A DNA stretch of 54,521 nucleotides from CAZVKN01 sp964627035 (GCA_964627035.1 CAZVKN010000020.1:1-54521), one strand, 5' to 3'; counted from the stretch's first letter, positions 42,375 through 51,019 are shown. Notes: generated by a model not told the origin, from the letters alone. Numbers and translations are program-made.

Positions 42375-42556
42375 GAATAAAGATCGAAACAGTGAATATT
42401 TCAAAGGACTCAGGAATGCCTCCCCTACCTTTCGGGCAAATAGCCAATGCCACCCATCCCCTCTGCTTTTTCAACGCACAATACATGACTTGCATTTATC
42501 CGCAAAGTGATGTATTATAGATTATAACGTCTATCACCAACCGGAGGGATACTATT

Positions 42557-44359
42557 GTGAAATGTTTTACTATTACACTGTCAATTTTCCTACTTGCCAC
42601 TAACCTGTTTGCCACAATTATTAACATCCCTGACGATTTTGAGACCATTCAGGCAGGCATTGATGAAGCTGAAGACGGCGATACCGTTCTGGTTGCACCG
42701 GGCGAGTATGTTGAGAATATCAATTTTGAAAGCAAAGCAATCTCTGTAATCGGTGATCCGGATGATCCTAGTGAAGTGGTTATTGATGGGGAAGAAAACG
42801 GGAGCGTTGTGACTATTGAAGATGTTAATGCAGACGCCAAACTGATGGGTTTCACAATTACCGACGGTGAGGCGGAAAATGGAAGTGGGATTATGTGCAT
42901 CTCCTCCGACATACAATTAAGTTATCTTAAGATTGAACGCAATCACTCAGAGACATTCGGAGGAGGGATATACATAGACGAACACTCCAGTCCGACAATT
43001 GAACATGTAGAGTTAATTAGTAACCGTGCAGCGTATGGTGCTGGGATATGTATTGAAGATGGTGACGAAAACATGCCAACTTTATCCTATGTAACATTCG
43101 CCTTGAATTATAGTGTTGAAGAGGACGGCAGTGCTATCTATAACGGTGCTGAAGAACTGAACATTGTGAATTGTACCTTTGCACGGAACGGACACGGCAC
43201 AATTTATGTATCTCAGGGAGAGATTAGTGTAGTGAATTGTATTTTCTCAAGAAATGGAGAGCATGAAATTATCGTATCCGATGATGGGTCAGCGTTCATT
43301 GATTTTTGCGATGTGCAGCGCGGACGCAATTCCATCCTTGGGGAGAATGTGGATTATGGGGAAGACAATATATCCGAAGACCCTCATTTCTATAATGTTG
43401 AAGAAAGGGACCTTCGTATCCGTTGGTTCTCCCCTTGTGTGGATGCGGGTGATCCTGATTCACCGGATGATCCTGACGGGACACGCGCGGACATGGGAGC
43501 ATTCTATTCACATCAGTATGAGCCTGATGATGACGGTGTGCTGCATGTGCCGGATGAGTACGAAACCATTCAGGAAGCAATTGATACTGCTGAGGATGGT
43601 GACACTGTGTTGGTTGATCCGGGAGAGTACGTAGAAAACATTAACTTCGCGAGCAAAGCGATTGCTGTAATAGGCAATCCGGACGATCCGGGTGAAGTGG
43701 TTATTGACGGGAACAGAGACGGGAGTGTAGTTGTGTTTGAATATGAGGAGGATGAGAACTCTGTATTGGCAGGTTTGACGATCACGAACGGCAGTAACGG
43801 TTTCGGTGGTGGGATCCGTATTGAAGGATCAAGTCCTACTCTGAAGTTCCTAATTGTTAGTAACAACCGCGCAAGTTCTGGAGGTGGTATCGGAAGTAGC
43901 GAAGGTGATCTTCTCGTTCATAACTCTACAATTCGCGAAAATCGTGCTGGATGTGGTGGAGGCATTCGCTGTTATCGTGGAACAATGGTTGTGACAGATG
44001 TGATCCTGACAGAAAATAGATCGGAATGCTCTGGAGCAATTGAATATTCAGAAGTAGAAGCTACGCTTACAAATGTAGAGGTAAGCAATAACTACGGTGC
44101 TACAGGTGCATTATATAGCATGTTTAACTGTGAAAGCATATTTACCAATATCACTGTAGTGGGAAATCGTGGTGTACGTGGGGTCGGTGGCTTACTTTTA
44201 GGGCTTGGCTCTAATGCCACTATAATTAATTCCATTTTCTGGGATAATGAGTCACATGAGATCTACTATCACGGTGACGATAATCTCGAGATTTCTTATT
44301 CAAATCTTGATGGAGGACGTGATGCCGTTGTTGGTCGGGGTGGACCGAATGTTGACTAG
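42557..44359 (+). CDS. N-terminal part: exported duplicated right-handed beta-helix domain
   Basis: 600 residues from a GTG start with GGAGGG nine bases upstream. A signal peptide precedes two tandem copies of a pectate-lyase-like beta-helix unit. Each copy begins with F/Y-E-T-I-Q-x-x-I-D-x-A-E-D-G-D-T-V-L-V and GEYVENINF (about residues 25 and 335), followed by rungs with S-x-x-G-G-G-I and N-C-T-F/N-S-I-F repeats. Right-handed beta-helices often bind or cut polysaccharide; no catalytic residues are evident. It ends at the TAG, so this half alone would be exported without its C-terminal anchor. Confidence 0.72.
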   Translation: MKCFTITLSIFLLATNLFATIINIPDDFETIQAGIDEAEDGDTVLVAPGEYVENINFESKAISVIGDPDDPSEVVIDGEENGSVVTIEDVNADAKLMGFTITDGEAENGSGIMCISSDIQLSYLKIERNHSETFGGGIYIDEHSSPTIEHVELISNRAAYGAGICIEDGDENMPTLSYVTFALNYSVEEDGSAIYNGAEELNIVNCTFARNGHGTIYVSQGEISVVNCIFSRNGEHEIIVSDDGSAFIDFCDVQRGRNSILGENVDYGEDNISEDPHFYNVEERDLRIRWFSPCVDAGDPDSPDDPDGTRADMGAFYSHQYEPDDDGVLHVPDEYETIQEAIDTAEDGDTVLVDPGEYVENINFASKAIAVIGNPDDPGEVVIDGNRDGSVVVFEYEEDENSVLAGLTITNGSNGFGGGIRIEGSSPTLKFLIVSNNRASSGGGIGSSEGDLLVHNSTIRENRAGCGGGIRCYRGTMVVTDVILTENRSECSGAIEYSEVEATLTNVEVSNNYGATGALYSMFNCESIFTNITVVGNRGVRGVGGLLLGLGSNATIINSIFWDNESHEIYYHGDDNLEISYSNLDGGRDAVVGRGGPNVD

Positions 44360-44887
44360 GGTGAAGGGATACTTGATGAAGATCCTCTGTTCGTTGAACC
44401 GGACAGCGGCGATTATCATCTGACAGTTGACTCACCATGTCTTGACTCCGGTGATCCTGACTCTCCCCAGGATAGCGACAGTACTTGTATTGATCTTGGT
44501 TGCTACCCGTTCTTTCAGGGATTTGCCCTGATTGAAGGAAATCTGCTAAACGCTCTTAATGATGAGCCGATTGAAGGAGCTATTGTCTCAACGTCTTACG
44601 GCGATACCCTGATTCCCGATGAGAATGGTCAATGGCACATACAACATGCGAGATTAACTCCGTTCAGCCTGACTGCCTCGGCTGAAGGATTCATAGATTC
44701 AACTATCAATGATATTCAGCTTGAAATTGATGACACACTTGAAATATCCATTAGTCTGCTTCATTCCATTTTAATTCCCTCCGATGAAGAGTTCAGTGCA
44801 GAAATAGAAATAGGTGATTCGACTGAATTTGATTTCAATATTCTGAACAGTGGTAACGGTGTTTTACATTGGTCAGCTACGCCCGAG

Positions 44888-46108
44888 ATGCGGGATGCAC
44901 CGGGTCCGTGGACTCTACATGATACTATTTCGGTAAGTAATATCACTAATGATCCACGTAATTTTGGTGTAGTATTGGCGGATGATCGCTACTTTATTTC
45001 GTCAGGTGGTATGTCTGGTATTGATGATAATTTCATATATATCTTGACCCGTGATGGTGAATTACTTGACAGTTTCCATCAGTTTGGTGAATCTCATTAC
45101 GGAATGCGAGATCTGGCTTGGGATGGTGGGTTGATTTGGGGAGTTGCTGACGAATGGGTCTATGGATTTAATGTTGAAGGGGATAGCATTACTTCATTTG
45201 AAGGTCCGTATCGTTTTAATCAATCCGTAGCTTGGGACAGTGATCGTGAGTTACTTTGGATTGCAGGGAAACTCACAAATTTCATCATTGGCTATAACCG
45301 TGAAGGTGTTGCTGTTGATTCTGTGAGTCAGTTTGATCTAATGGTTTACGGGTTAGCATACCATCCGCAGGACAATGATGGTTACCCGTTGTATGTAACA
45401 CACCGTGGAAGAGTTCGCGACGATCGTGATTATCAAGCGATGCACAAGATCAACCCTGATGTAAATGATACCCTGTTTGTCGGGGAACAATATCATGAGG
45501 GTAGAGAACCTGACGGCAAACCTGAAGGGATATTTATCACCGACCGGTATGATCCACATAATTGGGTTGCAATGGCAATCGCTGATGATGGACCTGACGA
45601 CCGCCTGGACATCTGGCAGATAAGCAGCAAGACTTCATGGATGTTATTAGCTCCCGATTCCGGAAATCTTGATCCCGAAGGTGCGCAAGATCTGACGCTG
45701 TCAATAGACGCAACCGATCTCGTTCCGGTACACTACCCCGGTGAACTACGATTCATCCACAACGGCTTCGGTGGTGCGACGAGTATTCCTGTTGATCTGA
45801 CTGTGACAGGACTTAGAGCCGGAGAACAGGTTCAAAATATCCCATTAGCTTTCAATATTAAGAGTATCCACCCCAACCCCTTCAACTCAACCACCACAAT
45901 CAGTTACTCTCTGCCAAGCCCACAGCGAGTAACCGTAAACATCTTCGACATCTCCGGTAGGTTGGTTGAAAGGCTGTACGATGGAGCACAAGCAACCGGA
46001 TACCATTCAATGTTGTGGGACAGCCGTGCTGTCGGGTCGGGAATCTATTTCGTTCAGCTTCAAACCGAAAAAGAGATAAAAACTGCTAAATTAGCGGTGA
46101 TAAAATAG
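44888..46108 (+). CDS. C-terminal part: propeller module and Por-type sorting domain
   Basis: 406 residues from the first ATG, although the frame and homology reach back to 44360 and include a carboxypeptidase-regulatory-like stretch around 44520-44760. It contains the shared propeller module (SHYGMRDLAWDGGLIWG, then FNQSVAWDSDRELLWIAGK) and ends HPNPFNSTTTISYSLP, FDISGRLVERL, SGIYFVQL and KLAVIK. It lacks a signal peptide and a good ribosome binding site, so it is likely a remnant of the longer gene unless the amber codon is read through. The tail DNA is very similar to that of the next gene. Confidence 0.6.
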   Translation: MRDAPGPWTLHDTISVSNITNDPRNFGVVLADDRYFISSGGMSGIDDNFIYILTRDGELLDSFHQFGESHYGMRDLAWDGGLIWGVADEWVYGFNVEGDSITSFEGPYRFNQSVAWDSDRELLWIAGKLTNFIIGYNREGVAVDSVSQFDLMVYGLAYHPQDNDGYPLYVTHRGRVRDDRDYQAMHKINPDVNDTLFVGEQYHEGREPDGKPEGIFITDRYDPHNWVAMAIADDGPDDRLDIWQISSKTSWMLLAPDSGNLDPEGAQDLTLSIDATDLVPVHYPGELRFIHNGFGGATSIPVDLTVTGLRAGEQVQNIPLAFNIKSIHPNPFNSTTTISYSLPSPQRVTVNIFDISGRLVERLYDGAQATGYHSMLWDSRAVGSGIYFVQLQTEKEIKTAKLAVIK

Positions 46109-46129
46109 TATTATTCAGGGAATGAAATC

Positions 46130-48733
46130 ATGAAAACTGTACTTTTGTTAACCCTGATCTTTGCGATAATAGCTAATGCAGAGGTCATCAATGTCCCGGA
46201 CGACCACGAGACAATCCAGGGCGCGATTGACGCTTCGGAAGACGGAGATACCGTTCTGGTCGCACCGGGCGAGTATGTCGAGAACATTAACTTTGAGGGT
46301 AAAGCGATCACAGTAGCCAGCCTCTACCTGATTATCCCCAACGAAGCCTACATTGATTCAACCGTCATTAACGGTGATGAAGAAAGCAGTGTGGTTCGAT
46401 TTGACAGTGGTGAGGATGAAAACTCGATTCTTACCGGATTTACACTGACAAACGGATGGGGGTCAGAGGATCTGGATGGAGATTTGGCAGGCGGCGGGAT
46501 CCACTGCCGACGGTCATCACCTACTCTAACCCATCTTAACATCACAGGAAACATGGCTGCATTTGGTGGAGGAGTCTTCCTGCAAATTTCATCTCCGACA
46601 ATATCTCATGTTAATGTTACTGACAATCAAGTTGCCGTGAGCGGTGGAGGCATCTACTTCTCGCGTGATTCCACCGAGGCTGAGATTTCTTTTAGTCTCA
46701 TCAGCGGTAACACAGCAGAAGGTTTTGGCGGAGGGATATCCTGTTTTGGCGGCACCCGACCGACATTCACGAACCTGACAGTCGTCAATAATCTCGCTCG
46801 CGCCGGAGGTGGCATCGGGTCTAACCGTGACAACTTCATGACAATACTAAATTCCATTTTCACAGGCAATGACCCCACACAAATCAGCCTCGGCGCAGGT
46901 CTTACTCCGGGCGATACGGCACTGATCTCCTATTCGGACATTGAATGGGGTCAGGATGAGATATTTGTAAATGAAGATTGCATCCTCAATTGGGGCGACG
47001 GAAACATAGATGAAGACCCTCTATACGCTGATCCCGATGAAGGTGATTATCATTTAACCGAAGACTCGCCGTGCATTGATACGGGTGATCCTGATTCACC
47101 GGAGGACATTGACGGTTCACGTGCTGATATGGGGGCTTATCCATATCTCCAGTACTTTGCAGTAGTTGAAGGACATGTTCTTGATGTCGAGAATGATGAA
47201 CCTTTGGCAGATATATTTCTGACCAATGAATATGGTCTCATGACACGAACAGACACATCTGGATTTTGGCGTCTTCACACCTTACCGGACAGGCAACACA
47301 CCATCACGGCACATGGTAGTGGTGGTTATTTAGATTCTACCGTTGTAATTGATGAAATTGAAGCCAACGACACACTTGAAGTTATTATCGGTCTGCTTCA
47401 CGCTGAACTAGTCCCGTCAAGAGAGGAGTTTGCTGCCGAGCTTGATCCGGGTGATTCGACAAGTTTCGAGTTCAGCATCGCAAACAGCGGTAACGGAGTA
47501 CTGGAGTGGTCGGTCAGACCGGGACTAAGAGAAGTTCCCGATCCGTGGACGCTTCGGCAGTCGTTGTCTGTTGGCGACACGGTAGAAAATACACGGATCA
47601 AAGGTGTAGTGCTCATTGATGACAATTACTATGTGTCAGGTGGAGGAACATCAGCTCGTGATGATAACTTCATCTACGTATTGAATCGCGATGGAGAACT
47701 GCTGGATCAGTATAACCAGTTCGGTGAATCGCGGTACGGCATGGGAGACCTTGCTTGGGATGGTGAGCTGATCTGGGGAGGCGAGGATGAGACTATTTTT
47801 GGGTTTACGCCTGAAGGTGATGTTGTCGAAACGTTTGAAGGACCCTTTAATCCTAATCAGGCTCTGGCATGGGACAGCGACAGAGAAATCCTGTGGATAT
47901 CCCAGAAAACTTCCCAGTACATTGCAGGTTACACTCGCGATGGCAGGGAAGTGGAACAGCTACCACGCAATAATCTTGTCATATATGGACTTGCCTATAG
48001 AGGGAATGATCTTGACGGATATTCCCTATACATCCATCATAATTTTCATGTACGAGGAATACCTGATCGAACTTTTGTGCACAAAATGAATATAAATGAA
48101 GAAGATACACTCTTTGTGACTGAGTTTACAACAGAACAAGGAGGAAAGCCAGAGGGCGCCTTCATAACCGATCAATATGATCCGCTCAGTTTGGTTATGA
48201 TTGCAGTCGCCAATGCTAATGAGGGAGATCGCCTCGATATCTGGCAGATTATGGGCAAAGATGACTGGATGAGGTTAGACATAATTTCCGGTGAGCTTGA
48301 TCCTGAAGCAGAGCAGGATTTGACGCTCACGATTGACGCAACCGATCTCGCACCGATGCTGTATCCCGGTGAACTACGATTCATTCACAACGGCTTTGGA
48401 GGCGAGACCATAATCCCCGTTAATCTGACTGTGACGGGATTAGTAGTTGGTGGTCGGACTCCCTTTCCACTCGACTTCAGCATCGAAAGCATCCATCCCA
48501 ACCCATTTAACTCAAGCACTACGATTAAGTACTCACTTCCAACTCCACAGCGAGTAACCATAAGTATTTTCGACATCTCCGGTAGGTTGGTTGAAAAGTT
48601 GTACAATGACCGTCAGAGAGCAGGTCATCAATCGTTGGTTTGGAATGCTGTGGAGAAACCGAGCGGGATTTACTTCGTCAGGATAAAAGCGGGGAACTTC
48701 GTCGAGACGCACAAGTTAACACTGGTGAGGTAA
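46130..48733 (+). CDS. Beta-helix/propeller exported protein with Por-type sorting domain
   Basis: 867 residues, an intact paralogue of the interrupted gene 21 bases upstream and probably co-transcribed with it. Signal peptide MKTVLLLTLIFAIIANA, then one right-handed beta-helix (about 20-330, opening HETIQGAIDASEDGDTVLV), a carboxypeptidase-regulatory-like domain (about 343-415), an ASH-like linker (425-470), the G-M-G-D-L-A-W-D-G propeller module (480-740) and a tail HPNPFNSSTTIKYSLP to KLTLVR. It has one beta-helix unit where the neighbour has two. AGGGAATG precedes the ATG. Probably displayed on the cell surface; ligand unknown. Confidence 0.87.
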   Translation: MKTVLLLTLIFAIIANAEVINVPDDHETIQGAIDASEDGDTVLVAPGEYVENINFEGKAITVASLYLIIPNEAYIDSTVINGDEESSVVRFDSGEDENSILTGFTLTNGWGSEDLDGDLAGGGIHCRRSSPTLTHLNITGNMAAFGGGVFLQISSPTISHVNVTDNQVAVSGGGIYFSRDSTEAEISFSLISGNTAEGFGGGISCFGGTRPTFTNLTVVNNLARAGGGIGSNRDNFMTILNSIFTGNDPTQISLGAGLTPGDTALISYSDIEWGQDEIFVNEDCILNWGDGNIDEDPLYADPDEGDYHLTEDSPCIDTGDPDSPEDIDGSRADMGAYPYLQYFAVVEGHVLDVENDEPLADIFLTNEYGLMTRTDTSGFWRLHTLPDRQHTITAHGSGGYLDSTVVIDEIEANDTLEVIIGLLHAELVPSREEFAAELDPGDSTSFEFSIANSGNGVLEWSVRPGLREVPDPWTLRQSLSVGDTVENTRIKGVVLIDDNYYVSGGGTSARDDNFIYVLNRDGELLDQYNQFGESRYGMGDLAWDGELIWGGEDETIFGFTPEGDVVETFEGPFNPNQALAWDSDREILWISQKTSQYIAGYTRDGREVEQLPRNNLVIYGLAYRGNDLDGYSLYIHHNFHVRGIPDRTFVHKMNINEEDTLFVTEFTTEQGGKPEGAFITDQYDPLSLVMIAVANANEGDRLDIWQIMGKDDWMRLDIISGELDPEAEQDLTLTIDATDLAPMLYPGELRFIHNGFGGETIIPVNLTVTGLVVGGRTPFPLDFSIESIHPNPFNSSTTIKYSLPTPQRVTISIFDISGRLVEKLYNDRQRAGHQSLVWNAVEKPSGIYFVRIKAGNFVETHKLTLVR

Positions 48734-48807
48734 TTTTATTACACCCGATCTTACACAGCCGGGATGAATCCTGTGACATGAGCACAAATAGCCTATACAC
48801 ACGTTGT

Positions 48808-49380
48808 TTAATCCTTCTTTAGGACTTCGAGCCTCATCTCCATGAAATGTCCGGAACCGGGTGCGGTTACCAGACTTGGTGGTGGGGCACCGTAAAAGCT
48901 GGGAACCGGTCCGAATGCAGTCGCGTAAAAAACTCTAATTTTATACAGCCCCGGACGATCCGGACAGCGAAACTCCACAGGCAGCACAAGCGAACTGTCA
49001 CCTCCCACAACTCCATGATATAGCCGGATTTCACTGTCCGGATCCCATTCAGTGTACAGACTGATGAAAACTTCCGGCGTGCCACCGATATAGTGGTACG
49101 AACAGGCAAACTCACCGGATAACGCATCCCCGACATGTGCAACCCGGGGATAATGCAGATAGTTGAACACCATCCCGCTACGTTTTCCCTTCCATTTATC
49201 ATCCCACTCTTTCCACTCAGGCGTAATGGGGTGTATCTCATGTGGAGCCTGCGTCACCCAGTCTTGTCTCTCTGGAGAGTTATTATTATCTGATGCTGAT
49301 TCGATGAAATCGGACTGTATTGCAAGGAATATTGCGAGGATAGACAGTGCCAAAGTGACAGGGATGGACACGATTAGCAC
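48808..49380 (-). CDS. Membrane-anchored extracytoplasmic domain, possibly 3' part of a frameshifted HTH gene
   Basis: 190 residues from a GTG. A hydrophobic segment (VSIPVTLALSILAIFLAIQ) is followed by about 160 residues with no family I recognise (SGEFACSYHYIGGTPEVFIS, DRPGLYKIRVFYA), which look beta-rich. Upstream in the same frame the DNA still reads like protein (FRNRVSLLRG just before the membrane segment) back to a TGA near 49441. The frame just upstream encodes an XRE helix-turn-helix. A natural reading is one HTH, membrane segment, outer domain protein that has suffered frameshifts (see the next entry). It is convergent with the beta-helix gene. Confidence 0.55.
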   Translation of the reverse strand: MLIVSIPVTLALSILAIFLAIQSDFIESASDNNNSPERQDWVTQAPHEIHPITPEWKEWDDKWKGKRSGMVFNYLHYPRVAHVGDALSGEFACSYHYIGGTPEVFISLYTEWDPDSEIRLYHGVVGGDSSLVLPVEFRCPDRPGLYKIRVFYATAFGPVPSFYGAPPPSLVTAPGSGHFMEMRLEVLKKD

Positions 49381-49647
49381 ACCTCTTAAGAGTGAAACTC
49401 GATTTCTGAACGTCGTCTGTTTGTGGCGGATCGGTTGGTTTCAGCAGATCATCAAGCTGCAAGTTGAGGCTGCAACAGATTGGAATCAAGGTGGATTCGG
49501 TGAACGTAACTCTTCTTCTTTTCTCCAGATCCTGGATGGTGCGCAGAGAGACTTTAGACGCCTGATTCAGCTCAAGCTGCGTCATGCTCAGCGACTTACG
49601 CGCTTCGATCAGCCGATTAACCTGCGATTTGTCGAGCGTTATCCCAC
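49286..49647 (-). pseudogene. XRE-type helix-turn-helix segment, frame-disrupted
   Basis: The frame from about 49645 gives ITLDKSQVNRLIEARKSLSM, then TQLELNQASKVSLRTIQDLE and STLIPICCSLNLQLDDLL, a complete Cro/CI-type HTH. Its only ATG (49585) falls inside the HTH. A GTG at 49647 with GGGGT upstream would start it well, but GTGGGATAACG lacks one base relative to the expected GTG-GGA-ATA-ACG. After the HTH, a one-base gain around 49400-49435 would bring the frame into the membrane protein at 48808-49380. GTG 49647 and that ORF are in the same frame (267 bases apart), so the two shifts cancel. A decayed membrane-bound regulator is the best guess. Confidence 0.5.
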
Positions 49648-49792
49648 GATTTTACCCCAAAACCGATGGACAATAATGGACACCATTTTTTTCCACAATT
49701 TGCTATTGACAATTATCGTGAATATAGTTAAGAATTGGGCAGGGGGCAAGGAAGAAAGTTGGCAAGTTAACAAGTTTGCATGTTTGCAAGTG
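49648..49792. promoter_or_regulatory. AT-rich upstream region of the HTH gene
   Basis: Contains TTGACA at about 49707 on the plus strand and, read on the minus strand, a run of A/T-rich sequence before the presumed GTG at 49647. No -35/-10 pair with normal spacing is visible on either strand. A purine-rich block with CAAGTTTGCATGTTTGCAAG (about 49770-49790) starts the repeat-rich zone. Confidence 0.25.
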
Positions 49793-50033
49793 AGTTCAGA
49801 GTTCACGCTTCAGAGTTTGTCCGATAATATTAATATTCGTCATTCCCGCGCAGGCGGGAATCCAGCAACTTATTGTTATTTCTGGATTCCAGATCAAGTC
49901 CGGAATGACAAATAAACTGCTGTCAGGTCGCCGCACCTGACAGCCTTCTGATTGATATTCCGCAAGTTATGCTGTCAACCACGGCGGATTGACAGCGGCA
50001 AATAACATTATCGGACAGACTCTTCAGCGTGTT
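49793..50033. repeat. Composite repeat: TTCAGAG arms, double-hairpin element and inserted GTCATTCC unit
   Basis: Outer arms AGTTCAGAGTTCACGCTTCA (49793-49812) and CTCTTCAGCGTG (near 50020) flank terminal repeats GTCCGATAAT (49819-49828) and ATTATCGGAC (50007-50016). Hairpins lie at 49919-49944 (loop TCGCCGCA) and 49971-49996 (loop CCACGGCGGA). A whole GTCATTCC unit (49839-49909) sits between the left terminal repeat and hairpin 1, as if inserted into an older element. Confidence 0.85.
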
Positions 50034-50099
50034 TCTTTACAATAATGAGATACTGACAATGAATAGCCCAAACTACACCACATATTCACAACGGATCGT

Positions 50100-50164
50100 A
50101 AACCACCAAGGCACTAAGATAAGACATTATTTGTATTCCTTGGTGTCTTGGAGACTTGGTGGTT
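50100..50164. repeat. Imperfect palindrome AACCACCAAG...CTTGGTGGTT
   Basis: AACCACCAAGGCACTAAGA at 50101 onward pairs with TGTCTTGGAGACTTGGTGGTT ending near 50164, with internal TTGGTGTCTTGG. Repeats of this kind are common in bacterial intergenic DNA. An upstream TTG at 50148 would extend the following gene into it and is not accepted as the start. Confidence 0.65.
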
Positions 50165-50234
50165 AATCCGGATTCTTTTCCCTAATAGGGGGAAACGAAA
50201 AGGGAGTTTACATTTTAACACAAAAGGAGAACCT

Positions 50235-50795
50235 ATGAATCTCAAAATTTTACTGACCCTATTTGCGCTTGCATTTGTGTTCACATCTGCGAGCACAGGA
50301 ACCCTTCTATGGGTTTATCAAGGAGGCGACGAATATCAGTACTCTGTTATTGATTCTGTCGAAAACATCCGCTTTGAGTTTGATCCACCTACTTTGGTCA
50401 TCAATCACAATCAGGTAAATGGACCGAGGAGATTCGAGATTGAAACCGTTGACAGGATTGAGTTTGACTTTGAACCGTATTCAGTAGAAGAGATGGATAA
50501 ACTCAGCAACATCCTGAACAGTTTCCGGCTGATCAGCAACCACCCCAATCCGTTCAACCCGTCCACCGACATCAGCTACGACCTGACCAAGTCGGGTGAG
50601 GTCACGATCATCATCTATGACGTGATGGGCAAGGAGATCATAACGCTTCTGTCCGATCATCAAGGAGCCGGATCTTATCAGACGAATTGGGACGGCACAA
50701 ATTCGGACGGAATCAAAGTGGCAGCCGGGATGTACTTCTACCAACTGACGGTTGACGGATCCGCTGAGACCAAGAAGATGCTGCTACTCAGGTAG
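50235..50795 (+). CDS. Small exported protein with Por-type sorting domain
   Basis: About 186 residues from the ATG at 50235, which has AAAGGAG upstream. A signal peptide (MNLKILLTLFALAFVFTSAS) precedes two short beta segments with the shared pattern Y-S-V-I-D-S-V-E-N-I-R-F-E-F and F-E-I-E-T-V-D-R-I-E-F-D-F, then a complete sorting tail: HPNPFNPSTDISYDLT, YDVMGKEIITL, GTNSDGIKVAAGMYFYQLTV and KKMLLLR. It is essentially a sorting domain with a small head. The I-x-x-I-x-F motif recurs in the next gene, so the two may belong together functionally. Confidence 0.8.
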   Translation: MNLKILLTLFALAFVFTSASTGTLLWVYQGGDEYQYSVIDSVENIRFEFDPPTLVINHNQVNGPRRFEIETVDRIEFDFEPYSVEEMDKLSNILNSFRLISNHPNPFNPSTDISYDLTKSGEVTIIIYDVMGKEIITLLSDHQGAGSYQTNWDGTNSDGIKVAAGMYFYQLTVDGSAETKKMLLLR

Positions 50796-50829
50796 GGGCG
50801 ACATTTATGACGCCCGTTCAGAGTTAAAT

Positions 50830-51005
50830 TCACAACGGATTCAACGGATGAAGCAGATAATCCGGTGTCAACCCGCCGCGGTTGACAAGACTGCTGTCAA
50901 GCACGGCGGCATGACAGCGTGATTCATAACGGATTCAACACATTAAACAGATTGGGGAGCATGGACATTCGTGTCCATGCTGCTGCGACAGAGTGTCGCC
51001 ACTCC
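50830..51005. repeat. Run of repeats: CACAACGGATT units, double-hairpin copy, GAGCATGGACATTC unit
   Basis: CACAACGGATTCAACGGATG-like stretches (50831-50862 and 50921-50952) flank a compact double-hairpin copy: 50866-50887 (loop with CGCCG) and 50893-50918 (loop with CGGCG) only five bases apart and without terminal repeats. A GAGCATGGACATTC palindromic unit (50957-51005) follows, matching 20975-21026. Confidence 0.8.
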
Positions 51006-51019
51006 ACAAAAAACAAATG

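Larger units (their letters stand above)
42557..46108 (+). pseudogene. Beta-helix/propeller exported protein interrupted by an amber codon
   Basis: One open frame of 1184 codons stopped only by TAG at 44357-44359. The intact tandem paralogue (46130-48733) reads N-W-G-D-G-N-I-D-E-D-P-L-Y where this gene reads V-D-stop-G-E-G-I-L-D-E-D-P-L-F. The stop therefore replaces a Trp codon, a single TGG to TAG change. Homology to the paralogue continues without a gap or frame change after the stop. The upstream part carries the signal peptide and beta-helix, the downstream part the propeller and sorting domain. Confidence 0.8.

Noticed and set aside
49700..49730. Promoter TTGACA plus TATAGT on the plus strand
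   Set aside because: The spacing between the two boxes is about 11 bases, too short for a sigma-70 promoter, and no plus-strand gene follows closely.
457..50918. CRISPR array made from the recurrent GCTGTCA palindromes
   Set aside because: Copies are kilobases apart, in both orientations, paired within one element, and there are no regular spacers or cas genes.
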